64,000 nucleotides of DNA, taken from Rhodanobacteraceae bacterium. Its GTDB lineage: Bacteria; Pseudomonadota; Gammaproteobacteria; Xanthomonadales; Rhodanobacteraceae. Positions 47,992-58,653 of the stretch are shown piece by piece (within the stretch, counting starts at the first letter, position 1; every line of letters begins with the position of its first letter). The position numbers were made by a program, and so were the translations under genes. The stretch spans positions 1-64,000 of the forward strand of contig JALUXG010000039.1 in NCBI GenBank assembly GCA_027019085.1, written 5' to 3'. A model generated the notes under the pieces. That model was not told the DNA's origin. It worked only from the letters and a program-made list of their open reading frames with translations, and did not search any database.

Positions 47992-49305
47992 CTGTTTGAC
48001 CGCGAGAAGAAAGGCGAGCGCGCTGTCGTGGTGTTGCCACATGCGCGTGACGATGCGGACAGCGCAAGCCGGGCCGAGGAATTCGTCGAGCTGGTCCGTT
48101 CGGCGGGTGCCCAGGTGCTGGCGCGCGTGCAGGCCCGGGTGGACCGGCCCAGCCCGCGGTACTACATCGGTTCGGGCAAGGCGGACGAACTGGCCGAAAC
48201 CGTGCGCGCCACCGAAGCCGACGTGGTGCTGGTCGACCATACCCTGAGCCCGGTGCAGGAACGCAACCTCGAGCAGTTGCTCAAGGTCCGGGTGGTCGAC
48301 CGCGCCGGGCTGATTCTCGACATCTTTGCCCAGCGCGCCCGGTCGCATGAAGGCAAGCTGGAAGTGGAGCTGGCCCAGCTCCGGCACCTGTCCACCCGCC
48401 TGGTCCGCGGCTGGACCCACCTGGAGCGCCAGCGCGGCGGCTCCATCGGCCTGCGCGGACCGGGTGAGACGCAGCTGGAAACCGACCGCCGCCTGCTGGG
48501 CGCGCGCATCCGGATGCTCGGTCAGCGCCTGGACAAGGTGAATGTCCAGCGCGAGCAGCAGCGCCGTTCGCGCATGCGCCATACCGTGCCGCGCGTGGCC
48601 CTGGTCGGCTACACCAATGCCGGCAAATCGACCCTGTTCAATGCCCTGACCACCGGGGGCGTGTATGCCGCCGACCAGTTGTTTGCCACGCTCGACCCCA
48701 CCGTGCGCCGCATCGAGGACCTGTCCTGTGGTCCGGCCGTGCTGGCCGACACCGTGGGATTCATCCGCGAGCTTCCGCATGACCTGGTGGCCGCGTTCCG
48801 CGCCACCCTGAGCGAGGCGCGCGATGCCGACCTGCTGCTGCATGTGAGCGACGCGGCAGACCCGGAGCGGGACCTTCTGGCGCGCGTCGTCAACGCAGTG
48901 CTGGACGAAATCGGTGCCGGTGATGTTCCGCAATTGCGGGTGATGAACAAGATCGACCTGGCCGGCATGCCGCCGTCCGTGCAGCGTGATGCCGAGGGCA
49001 GGCCCGATCGCCTGTGGCTATCGGCGGCCAGTGGCGAGGGCCTGGACCTGCTGCGTGAGGCGCTGGGCGAACGTCTGGGCGGCGAGCGGGTGCGCGCGGC
49101 CTTGCAGTTGCCGTTGTCGGCCGGACGCATGCATGCGCGGCTGGTGGCGCTGGGCGCCATCACCAGTGAACAGGTCGACGCCGCAGGCTGGACGCTGCAG
49201 ATCGATGCACCACGCAGCGTGCTGGCGCCGCTGGCCGGCAACGCCGATGAGGCCTCCCGTGCCCTGCGCAACCTGATTGTCCCCGTCGCCGAGTCCGGGG
49301 CATAG
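47992..49305 (+). CDS. hflX: GTPase HflX (probable CTG start at 47992; ORF track starts at GTG 48028)
   Basis: GPGETQLETDRRLLGARIRML..LVGYTNAGKSTLFNAL; N-term FDREKKGERAVVV conserved from 47995. Confidence 0.93.
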   Translation: MFDREKKGERAVVVLPHARDDADSASRAEEFVELVRSAGAQVLARVQARVDRPSPRYYIGSGKADELAETVRATEADVVLVDHTLSPVQERNLEQLLKVRVVDRAGLILDIFAQRARSHEGKLEVELAQLRHLSTRLVRGWTHLERQRGGSIGLRGPGETQLETDRRLLGARIRMLGQRLDKVNVQREQQRRSRMRHTVPRVALVGYTNAGKSTLFNALTTGGVYAADQLFATLDPTVRRIEDLSCGPAVLADTVGFIRELPHDLVAAFRATLSEARDADLLLHVSDAADPERDLLARVVNAVLDEIGAGDVPQLRVMNKIDLAGMPPSVQRDAEGRPDRLWLSAASGEGLDLLREALGERLGGERVRAALQLPLSAGRMHARLVALGAITSEQVDAAGWTLQIDAPRSVLAPLAGNADEASRALRNLIVPVAESGA

Positions 49306-49574
49306 GTACGGCTTCTGTCTCCGGGTTGTGCGGTGCAGGGCATCGCTCATCCGCGGTGCATCCCTTGGCACCGGCCTCAGCGCCCGCGGGCGATGCAGCG
49401 GCCAGCGTCGCCAGTGCTGCGATCTGTTATCATTTCCAGCGTTTGCATCATGTGGCCGGTCCGGAGGCCTGTCGCTGGTGACGGATCCCGGCCTTGTGCC
49501 CAAATGTCTTGCCCGACAGACGGTGTCGACCGTGTGCACCGTCTAATCGCATGCCCGCAGGAGAGGCCTGATTC

Positions 49575-50657
49575 ATGCCCTGGAATGAACCTGGAAGTGG
49601 AAAACGCGACCCGTGGGGCCGCCAAGGCGGCTCCGGTGGAGGCGACGGCAACGGTCCCGATTTCGAGAAGTTTCTCAGGCAGTTGCGCGCACGGCTGGGT
49701 CGCTTCGGCCGTTTCGGTGGCTCCGGTGGTGGCGGCATCGCGACCATCATCATCGCCCTCGTGCTGGCCTGGGCCTTGCTGACCAGCTTCGTCAGCGTCA
49801 ATGCGCGCGAGGTTGGCGTCGTGCTGCGCTTTGGCCAGTTCTCGCGCATGCTGGGTCCGGGGCTGCATTTCAAGCTGCCCTCGCCGATCGAGCAGGTCAA
49901 CCTGGTCAAGACCACCGCGGTCCGTTCCTGGTCCGATACGGCCACCATGCTGACCAAGGACGAGAACATCGTCACCGTCAGCTTCAACGTGCAGTACCAG
50001 GTCAACGACGCGCGCAATTACCTGTTTTCGATCCGCGACCCCGATGAAACCCTGCAGGAGGCCTCCGAGGCCGCGGTGCGTTCGGTGGTCGGCAACAACG
50101 ACATGAACACCCTGCTTTCCGGGCAGGGCGCCAAGCTGGTGGCCAAGACGCGTGAGGCCCTGCAGCAGACCCTGGACGGATACAACACCGGCATCCTGGT
50201 GACCGACGTCAGCTTCCAGAACGTGGCGCCTCCCGATCAGGTGCGCGATGCCTTCGATGACGTCAACAAGGCGCGCGAGGACAAGCAGCGCATCGAGAAC
50301 GAAGCCAAGGCCTACGCCAGCCAGATCATTCCGGTCGCGCGCGGCCAGGCCGCACGCATCGCGGCCCAGGCCGCCGGCTACAAGGCAGCGCGCGTGGCGC
50401 GTGCAACCGGCGACGCCGAGCGTTTCGACCTGCTGCTGTCGCAATACCTGGCAGCGCCGAACGTAACCCGCGAGCGGTTGTGGATGGAAACCATGGAGCA
50501 GGTGCTGTCGAACAATCCCAAGGTCATCGACGGCAGCAACGGCCGCAACGTGCTCTACCTGCCGCTGGACGGCGTGGCGGGCAAACATGCTTCGTCGACA
50601 CCGGCCAAGGTGGCGCCGGCCCTGCAGGCAACGCCTGACGGCAAGGGAGGCAACTGA
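49575..50657 (+). CDS. hflK: FtsH protease modulator HflK
   Basis: MPWNEPGSGKRDPWG; SPFH/stomatin domain. Confidence 0.95.
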   Translation: MPWNEPGSGKRDPWGRQGGSGGGDGNGPDFEKFLRQLRARLGRFGRFGGSGGGGIATIIIALVLAWALLTSFVSVNAREVGVVLRFGQFSRMLGPGLHFKLPSPIEQVNLVKTTAVRSWSDTATMLTKDENIVTVSFNVQYQVNDARNYLFSIRDPDETLQEASEAAVRSVVGNNDMNTLLSGQGAKLVAKTREALQQTLDGYNTGILVTDVSFQNVAPPDQVRDAFDDVNKAREDKQRIENEAKAYASQIIPVARGQAARIAAQAAGYKAARVARATGDAERFDLLLSQYLAAPNVTRERLWMETMEQVLSNNPKVIDGSNGRNVLYLPLDGVAGKHASSTPAKVAPALQATPDGKGGN

Positions 50658-51526
50658 TGAAAACCGCCAGCCTGATTCTCGTCGCCATCCTGCTGCTTGG
50701 CGCCTACAACTCCGCATTCGTGGTCCGCGAGGGGCAAACCGCGATCGTGCTGCAGTTTGGCCGCATCGATCGCACCAACGACAAGCCCGGGTTGCACTTC
50801 AAGCTGCCCTTCGTGCAGCAGGTGATGTTGTTCGATGCACGCATCCAGACGCTCGATACGCAGCCGGAGCGTTACTTCACCCTGGAAAAGAAGACCGTGC
50901 AGGTCGATTTCTACGTGAAATGGCGCATCCAGAACAACGCCCGTTACTACCAGGCCACCGGTGGGCTGACCAGCAACGCGCGCCAGCGTGTGCTGCCCAT
51001 CATCAAGGACGCGCTGCGTTTCGAGATCAACGCCCGTCCGCTGGACGAGCTGATTTCCGGTGGCCGCAAGGACATCACCAGGCGGGTGCGCGAGCTTGCC
51101 GACGAATCCACGCTCAAGACGCTGGGCATCAAGGTAGTCGATGTGCGCATCAAGCAGATCGAGTTGCCTACCGAGGTCAGCGAGTCGGTCTACAAGCGCA
51201 TGCGAGCCGAACGCACCAAGCTGGCCAACGAACTTCGGTCGACCGGCAAGGAAGAGGCCGAAAAGATCCGCGCCAATGCCGATCGCCAGCGTCAGGTGCT
51301 GATCGCCGATGCCGAGCGTGACGCGGCCAAGATCCGCGGCGAGGGCGATGCCCAGGCGGCCAAGGTGTACGCCAAGGCCTACAACCGCGATCCGAAGTTC
51401 TACGACTTCTACCGCAGCCTCGAGGCCTATCGCCATGCCTTCTCCGACGGCAAGAGCGTGATGGTGCTGAAGACCGATTCGGACTTCATGCGTTATTTCA
51501 GCAACGGCGATCGCAACAAGAAATGA
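50657..51526 (+). CDS. hflC: FtsH protease modulator HflC
   Basis: SAFVVREGQTAIVLQFGRI; directly downstream of hflK. Confidence 0.95.
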   Translation: MKTASLILVAILLLGAYNSAFVVREGQTAIVLQFGRIDRTNDKPGLHFKLPFVQQVMLFDARIQTLDTQPERYFTLEKKTVQVDFYVKWRIQNNARYYQATGGLTSNARQRVLPIIKDALRFEINARPLDELISGGRKDITRRVRELADESTLKTLGIKVVDVRIKQIELPTEVSESVYKRMRAERTKLANELRSTGKEEAEKIRANADRQRQVLIADAERDAAKIRGEGDAQAAKVYAKAYNRDPKFYDFYRSLEAYRHAFSDGKSVMVLKTDSDFMRYFSNGDRNKK

Positions 51527-51542
51527 CGATGGCCTGAAACGC

Positions 51543-51731
51543 ATGCCGAAGGATTTCTACGCTGCCATCTGCCTCGTCTTCGTGCTTGAGGGGCTGGTGC
51601 TGTTCGCAGCCCCGCAAGCCTGGCAGAACATGGTGCGTCAGGCGCTCGACCTGGAACCACGCACCTTGCGCATCATCGGCGGTGTGGCCATGGCCATCGG
51701 TCTGGTCACCCTGCGCCTGGTCTTCCACTGA
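51543..51731 (+). CDS. DUF2065 family small membrane protein
   Basis: YAAICLVFVLEGLVLFAAPQAWQNMVRQALDLEPRTLRIIGGVAMAIGL; hflKC-purA neighbourhood. Confidence 0.85.
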   Translation: MPKDFYAAICLVFVLEGLVLFAAPQAWQNMVRQALDLEPRTLRIIGGVAMAIGLVTLRLVFH

Positions 51732-51760
51732 CCCCTGCCGCACCATCGTTTCGCATATCC

Positions 51761-53526
<1,766 letters not shown>

Positions 53527-53554
53527 CCTGCAGCCTCTGCAAGGCGTGAAATAG

Positions 53555-53577
53555 CCCCGCTTCGGCGGGGTTTTTTT
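53555..53577 (+). terminator. Rho-independent terminator after purA
   Basis: CCCCGCTTCGGCGGGG then T7. Confidence 0.93.
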
Positions 53578-53688
53578 CAACGCCAATCGGCAACGAACGA
53601 GCACAGACGTGTAACAAATTGTTACGAGTCTATGGGGATGTTGTTCGTCGTCCCAGGAATAGTTCTGAAGAACCCACTTGGGTGCAGG

Positions 53689-53758
53689 TCAACCTTAAAG
53701 TTGACAACGTCATATACAACCGGTAAGTTGATTTCGTAACTATCAACCCTGAGGTTGA
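53689..53758 (+). promoter_or_regulatory. Three palindromic operators upstream of hipB
   Basis: TCAACC-TTAA-AGTTGA (53689-53704), ACAACC-GGTA-AGTTGA (53716-53731), TCAACC-CTGA-GGTTGA (53743-53758); centres 27 bp apart. Confidence 0.85.
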
Positions 53759-53762
53759 CTCG

Positions 53763-54020
53763 GTGAACATTATCCGGATCCCAGACCAGCTCGGTCCCAT
53801 GCTTCGGGCTGCACGACTCCAGCACGGTTGGACTCAGGAAGATGTCGCCAGGCAATTGGGCATCACAAAGCAGGCAGTCTCCAAATTGGAGAATCATGCG
53901 GGGCGTGCCTCGTTTGATCGCATACACAGGCTTTGCCTCTTGCTGGGCTTGGAGTTGGGCTTGTGGAAAAAGTCGGAGCCGTGGCCGAATGCAGCTCTCT
54001 CGTCCAAGGCGGAGTGGTAG
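53763..54020 (+). CDS. hipB: HipB-like XRE-family antitoxin/transcriptional regulator (GTG start)
   Basis: LGPMLRAARLQHGWTQEDVARQLGITKQAVSKLEN HTH; directly upstream of hipA. Confidence 0.9.
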   Translation: MNIIRIPDQLGPMLRAARLQHGWTQEDVARQLGITKQAVSKLENHAGRASFDRIHRLCLLLGLELGLWKKSEPWPNAALSSKAEW

Positions 54021-54022
54021 CC

Positions 54023-55366
54023 GTGGCTGCTCGCATTCGTGCGCTCGACCTATGGATGAATGGCCAATACGTAGGGCGCTGGGAGCGCACTCGCAGCGGT
54101 GCGGATCAACTTGTCTATGACCGCGACTGGGTTGCTTCTCCAGAGGGGCGACCGCTGTCGCTCTCACTTCCTATAACCCCCGGCAGTCACAAAAAGGCTC
54201 TTTCACAGCGATCGGCCGCTGTTGCCGCCTATTTTGACAACTTGCTACCCGACAACGACCGTATTCTTCGACGTTTGCGTGATCGTTATAGTGCAGGGAG
54301 TACGTCGGCATTCGATCTCCTTGCAGCCATTGGTCGCGACTGTGTGGGCGCTTTGCAGCTGGTACCGGCAGGCACAGCGCCGGATGACGTGCATACAATC
54401 AATGCCGATTATCTAACCGAAGCCGAGGTGGCCCAGGTTCTTCGCGATACACCGCAGGCGGGACCTTTGGGTAAACGCGAGAGCAACGCATTTCGCCTGT
54501 CCATCGCTGGAGCTCAGGAAAAAACGGCGCTTGTCCGCCATGAAGAGAAGTGGTGTATTCCTCAGGGGGCGACGCCAAGCACTCATATCTTCAAATTGCC
54601 ACTCGGAGTCGTTGGCAACATGCGCACTGACATGCGTGACTCTGTCGAGATCGAGTGGTTGTCGATGGAAATAGCGCGAACTTTTGGACTGGATGTTCCG
54701 CGAACGCAGATCGGTCACTTTGAAGAGCAAAAGGCGCTTGTTGTTGAACGTTTCGATCGTGCTCTATCTCGCGATGGCTCATGGTGGATTCGCTTGCCGC
54801 AAGAGGACTTCTGTCAGGCATTAGGGGTGCCTCCAGCCCAAAAATACGAGCAAGATAGTGGGCCGGGTATCCGTAAGATCATGGAAGTATTGCGTGGCTC
54901 CGAACGTGCCCAGGAAGATCGGGAGACATTCCTCAAGAGCCAATTACTGTTCTGGCTGATGGCCGCGACGGATGCACATGCGAAGAACTTCAGCTTGTAT
55001 TTGTTGCCTGGCGGCAGGTATCGCTTGACGCCGTTGTACGACATCTTGTCCGCTTATCCCGTCATGGGGAGAGGCGTGAACCAATTGGATCCACGGAAAG
55101 CACAACTGGCCATGGCTGTCTCCGGAAAGAATCGCCATTACGATCTGTATGGCATTCATCGCTGGCACTGGGTGGAGATGGGTGCGGCATTGGGCATGCC
55201 GCATGTACCAGAGCTTATCGAACAACTGCTAGGGCAGGTGCCTACCGTCTTGGATGAGGTGGCGGAGCGTTTGCCGGAAGGTTTTCCAGCCGCAGTATTC
55301 GATGCTGTGCGCGAAGGCATGCTGGAAGCTGCCCATCGCTTGGATAACGAACCAAACAGGCGTTAG
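54023..55366 (+). CDS. hipA: HipA-family serine/threonine kinase toxin (GTG start)
   Basis: FRLSIAGAQEKTALV; DAHAKNFSLYLLPGGRYRLTPLYDILSAYP. Confidence 0.92.
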   Translation: MAARIRALDLWMNGQYVGRWERTRSGADQLVYDRDWVASPEGRPLSLSLPITPGSHKKALSQRSAAVAAYFDNLLPDNDRILRRLRDRYSAGSTSAFDLLAAIGRDCVGALQLVPAGTAPDDVHTINADYLTEAEVAQVLRDTPQAGPLGKRESNAFRLSIAGAQEKTALVRHEEKWCIPQGATPSTHIFKLPLGVVGNMRTDMRDSVEIEWLSMEIARTFGLDVPRTQIGHFEEQKALVVERFDRALSRDGSWWIRLPQEDFCQALGVPPAQKYEQDSGPGIRKIMEVLRGSERAQEDRETFLKSQLLFWLMAATDAHAKNFSLYLLPGGRYRLTPLYDILSAYPVMGRGVNQLDPRKAQLAMAVSGKNRHYDLYGIHRWHWVEMGAALGMPHVPELIEQLLGQVPTVLDEVAERLPEGFPAAVFDAVREGMLEAAHRLDNEPNRR

Positions 55367-55479
55367 AAGAGCCAGGATGCACGACAAGCGCGGCTCGCCC
55401 AGCAAGTCACAACCGGTTGATTCTCAATCTATCTCGGTTCCCTGGTTTTGCCTTGAGGTTAGTTTGCAAGGCTTGTTCG

Positions 55480-55515
55480 TACCCAATTTGGGTATTAATG
55501 TACCCAATATGGGAA
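55480..55515 (+). promoter_or_regulatory. Pair of palindromic putative operator sites overlapping start of nucleotidyltransferase gene
   Basis: TACCCAATTTGGGTA (55480-55494, perfect 7+1+7) and TACCCAATATGGGAA (55501-55515), centres 21 bp apart. Confidence 0.75.
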
Positions 55516-56141
55516 CGAAAGGCCGAGCCACCACGAACGCGTCCAGCGAGCCAGCAGGCAGTCTTGCCGATGCTCTGTTCACGCGAACGCAGCAGCGCGT
55601 GCTCGGCCTCCTCTTTGGCCAGTCGGAACGCAGTTTCACGGTGCGAGAACTCATAGCAGCGACCGGGGCCGGCCATGGTGCAGTGCAGCGCGAGGTGGCC
55701 AAACTGGCCGGTTCGGGCTTGTTGACCACGCGCCAGCGGGGAAACCAGAAGCACTATCAGGCCGATCCGGCTTCACCGATCTTTGTCGAGTTGGTCGGCA
55801 TGATGCGCAAGACGGTGGGGCTGGCCGAGCCTTTGCGTGCGGCCCTTATGCCATTGAGCGACCAGATCATTGCGGCCTTTGTGTATGGCTCCGTCGCCAA
55901 GCGCAGCGATCATGCAGGGAGCGACATCGACGTGATGATCCTTTCCGATACGCTTGGCTACGCGGATGTGGTCCTTGCCCTGCATCCTGTCAATGAACAA
56001 CTGGGGCGCGAGATCAATCCGAGCATCTACTCGCGCGCAGAGTGGCAGCGCCGTATCAGCAACGACAATGTATTTGTAACTCGTATCATGGAGCAACCTA
56101 AGATATGGCTGATAGGAGGACAGGATGACCTCATCGCTTGA
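55509..56141 (+). CDS. wHTH regulator fused to nucleotidyltransferase (MNT-like)
   Basis: ADALFTRTQQRVLGLLFGQSERSFTVRELIAATGAGHGAVQREVAKL wHTH; FVYGSVAKRSDHAGSDIDVMI NTP-transferase GSx10DxD motif. Confidence 0.83.
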   Translation: MGTKGRATTNASSEPAGSLADALFTRTQQRVLGLLFGQSERSFTVRELIAATGAGHGAVQREVAKLAGSGLLTTRQRGNQKHYQADPASPIFVELVGMMRKTVGLAEPLRAALMPLSDQIIAAFVYGSVAKRSDHAGSDIDVMILSDTLGYADVVLALHPVNEQLGREINPSIYSRAEWQRRISNDNVFVTRIMEQPKIWLIGGQDDLIA

Positions 56142-56541
56142 AAACCTGAGTAAGCCTGGTGGCGCGCTTATTCGCGAACCGCCGGATGAGCGCGAATTGG
56201 CCGGTTTGAAACGATCGGGACTCGCGCGCCTGAAAGATGCCAGGAATACCTCGCTCGAGATCGAGAGCCGCTTTGACCTGGTCTACAACGCCGCGCATGC
56301 TCTCTGTCTTGCCGCATTGCGCAGCAAGGGATTTCGCGCCCAACATCGCTACATCGTTTTCCAGGTCGTTCCGCATACACTCGAACTCGGGCCGGAAGTA
56401 TGGCGCGTGCTGGACAAGGGGCACCATCAACGCAACCTGGCCGAGTACGAAGGCGTCCTCGACATCGAGGAGCGCTTGATTCAGGACATGATCGAGGCTT
56501 GCGATGCTGTGGTCGCCAGGCTTGAGGCGATGGAAATATAG
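56125..56541 (+). CDS. HEPN-like protein paired with MNT-type nucleotidyltransferase (putative toxin)
   Basis: ESRFDLVYNAAHALCLAALRSKGF..RVLDKGHHQRNLAEYEG; overlaps upstream gene by 17 nt. Confidence 0.65.
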   Translation: MTSSLENLSKPGGALIREPPDERELAGLKRSGLARLKDARNTSLEIESRFDLVYNAAHALCLAALRSKGFRAQHRYIVFQVVPHTLELGPEVWRVLDKGHHQRNLAEYEGVLDIEERLIQDMIEACDAVVARLEAMEI

Positions 56542-56700
56542 TCAAGCGCAGCAGGCATCCCATCGATTATGAAAGGGGCCTCGACACCAAATTCGAAACG
56601 TCTTACCACGATCCCATTAGAGCGCGTTTGAGTGAATCTGGAATCGCTATTCCCCTGGCACAGCCGGTCACGCCGGAGACCACAAGAGAAGTTTGCATCT

Positions 56701-58653
56701 ATGTCTGTAACACAGCTCTCGAACGAAGAGGCTTCCTTCATCCAGGCGCTCGCGGCACGCGGCGGTTCGGCAGGAAATATCAGCCTGCGGGCGGACCTGG
56801 CATGGTCCGAGGAAGCCTACGAGCGCATCCGCGCGTCCCTCATCGAAGCAGGGTTTGTACGAGCGGGGCGAGGCCGTGGTGGTTCCGTGATCCTTGCCGA
56901 GCGCGTGCAGCATGCAATCGAAGGGGGTAGCGACAAGGCGACCAAAGAGAGTACGAAGCAAAAGAAGCACAAGGCTGCAAGCGCGAAGCGCGGCAAGACT
57001 GCAAAGGAAGCGAGCGACGCCAATCTGGGCTTCGAAGCCGAGCTGTTCAAGGCGGCGGACAAGTTGCGCGGCAACATGGAACCCAGCGACTACAAGCACG
57101 TCGCGCTGGGCCTGATCTTCCTGAAGTACATTTCCGACGCCTTCGAGGCGCGCCATGCCGAATTGCTGGCCGACGACCCGCAGGTGGCGGAGGACAGGGA
57201 CGAATACCTCGCCGACAACATCTTCTGGGTGCCCAAGGATGCACGCTGGTCGCATCTGAAGGCCAACGCCAAGCGCCCTGAAATTGGCACCCTCATCGAC
57301 GACGCCATGCGCGCCATCGAAAAGAGCAACGAATCGCTCAAGGGCGTCTTGCCCAAGGACTACGCGCGACCCGCGCTCAACAAGGTGATGCTGGGCGAGC
57401 TGATCGACCTGATCTCCGGCATCGCGCTGGGTGAAGGCGAAAGCCCGTCCAGGGACGTGCTGGGTCGCGTCTACGAATACTTCCTCGCCCAGTTCGCCGG
57501 CAGCGAGGGCAAGCGCGGCGGCGAGTTCTACACCCCGCGTTCGGTGGTGCGTGTGCTGGTGGAAATGCTCGAGCCCTACCACGGCCGCGTCTACGATCCG
57601 TGTTGCGGCTCCGGCGGCATGTTCGTGCAGAGCGACAAGTTCGTGCGCGAACACGGCGGACGCATCGGCGATATCGCCATCTACGGCCAGGAGAGCAACT
57701 ACACCACCTGGCGCCTGGCCAAGATGAACCTGGCCGTGCGCGGCATCGACGCCGACATCCGCTGGAACAACGAGGGCAGCTTCCACAAGGACGAACTGCG
57801 TGACCTGCGCTTCGACCACATCCTCGCCAACCCGCCCTTCAATATCTCCGACTGGGGCGGCGACCGCCTGCGCGAAGACCCGCGCTGGCAGTTCGGTGTG
57901 CCGCCCGTGGGCAACGCCAACTACGCCTGGCTCCAGCACATCTACCACCACCTCGCACCCAACGGCACGGCGGGCGTGGTGCTGGCCAACGGCTCCATGA
58001 GTTCCAATCAGAGCGGCGAAGGCGAGATCCGCAAGGCCATGGTCGAGGCCGACGCCGTGGACTGCATGGTGGCCCTGCCGGGGCAGTTGTTCTACTCCAC
58101 CCAGATCCCCGCCTGCCTGTGGTTCCTGGCCCGCGACAAATCCAACGGCAAGCGCGGCAAGGAGACGCTGCGCGACCGACGCGGCGAGGTGCTGTTCATC
58201 GACGCCCGCAACATGGGCACACTGGTGGACCGCACCCGGCGCGAACTCAGCGATGCCGATATCCAGAAGATCGCCGATACCTATCATGCCTGGCGCCGGG
58301 CAGGAGGCCCAAGTGTCGCGGAGGACAGGACGTCCGAGAGCGACCGGGGCGAGAAGGGTGCCGGCGACGCACAGGGAAGTGCAAGTGTCGCGGGAGGCAG
58401 GATGCCGAGAGCGACCAAGTACGCGGACATTCCGGGCTTCTGCAAGAGCGCCAGCCTGGAAGCCATCCGCAAGCACGGCCATGTGCTTACGCCCGGCCGC
58501 TATGTCGGCGCCGAAGCCGCCGAGGACGACGGCGAGCCGTTCGAAGAAAAGATGCGGCGGCTCAGTACGCAGTGGAGGGAGCAGCAGCAGGAGGCGGCGC
58601 GGCTGGATGCGGCGATTGAAGCCAACCTGAGGGAGCTTGGGTATGGCGGGTGA
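56701..58653 (+). CDS. hsdM: Type I restriction-modification methyltransferase subunit with N-terminal wHTH-like extension
   Basis: [31 protein letters not shown] 56701. Confidence 0.95.
   Translation: MSVTQLSNEEASFIQALAARGGSAGNISLRADLAWSEEAYERIRASLIEAGFVRAGRGRGGSVILAERVQHAIEGGSDKATKESTKQKKHKAASAKRGKTAKEASDANLGFEAELFKAADKLRGNMEPSDYKHVALGLIFLKYISDAFEARHAELLADDPQVAEDRDEYLADNIFWVPKDARWSHLKANAKRPEIGTLIDDAMRAIEKSNESLKGVLPKDYARPALNKVMLGELIDLISGIALGEGESPSRDVLGRVYEYFLAQFAGSEGKRGGEFYTPRSVVRVLVEMLEPYHGRVYDPCCGSGGMFVQSDKFVREHGGRIGDIAIYGQESNYTTWRLAKMNLAVRGIDADIRWNNEGSFHKDELRDLRFDHILANPPFNISDWGGDRLREDPRWQFGVPPVGNANYAWLQHIYHHLAPNGTAGVVLANGSMSSNQSGEGEIRKAMVEADAVDCMVALPGQLFYSTQIPACLWFLARDKSNGKRGKETLRDRRGEVLFIDARNMGTLVDRTRRELSDADIQKIADTYHAWRRAGGPSVAEDRTSESDRGEKGAGDAQGSASVAGGRMPRATKYADIPGFCKSASLEAIRKHGHVLTPGRYVGAEAAEDDGEPFEEKMRRLSTQWREQQQEAARLDAAIEANLRELGYGG
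58310..58416 (+). repeat. Two tandem copies of palindromic element inside hsdM
   Basis: CAAGTGTCGCGGAGGACAGGACGTCCGAGAGCGACC (58310-58345) and CAAGTGTCGCGGGAGGCAGGATGCCGAGAGCGACC (58382-58416). Confidence 0.9.

Noticed and set aside
53622-54167. 181-aa minus ORF opposite hipB and its operators
   Set aside because: Overlaps supported hipB and regulatory palindromes; no domain signature.
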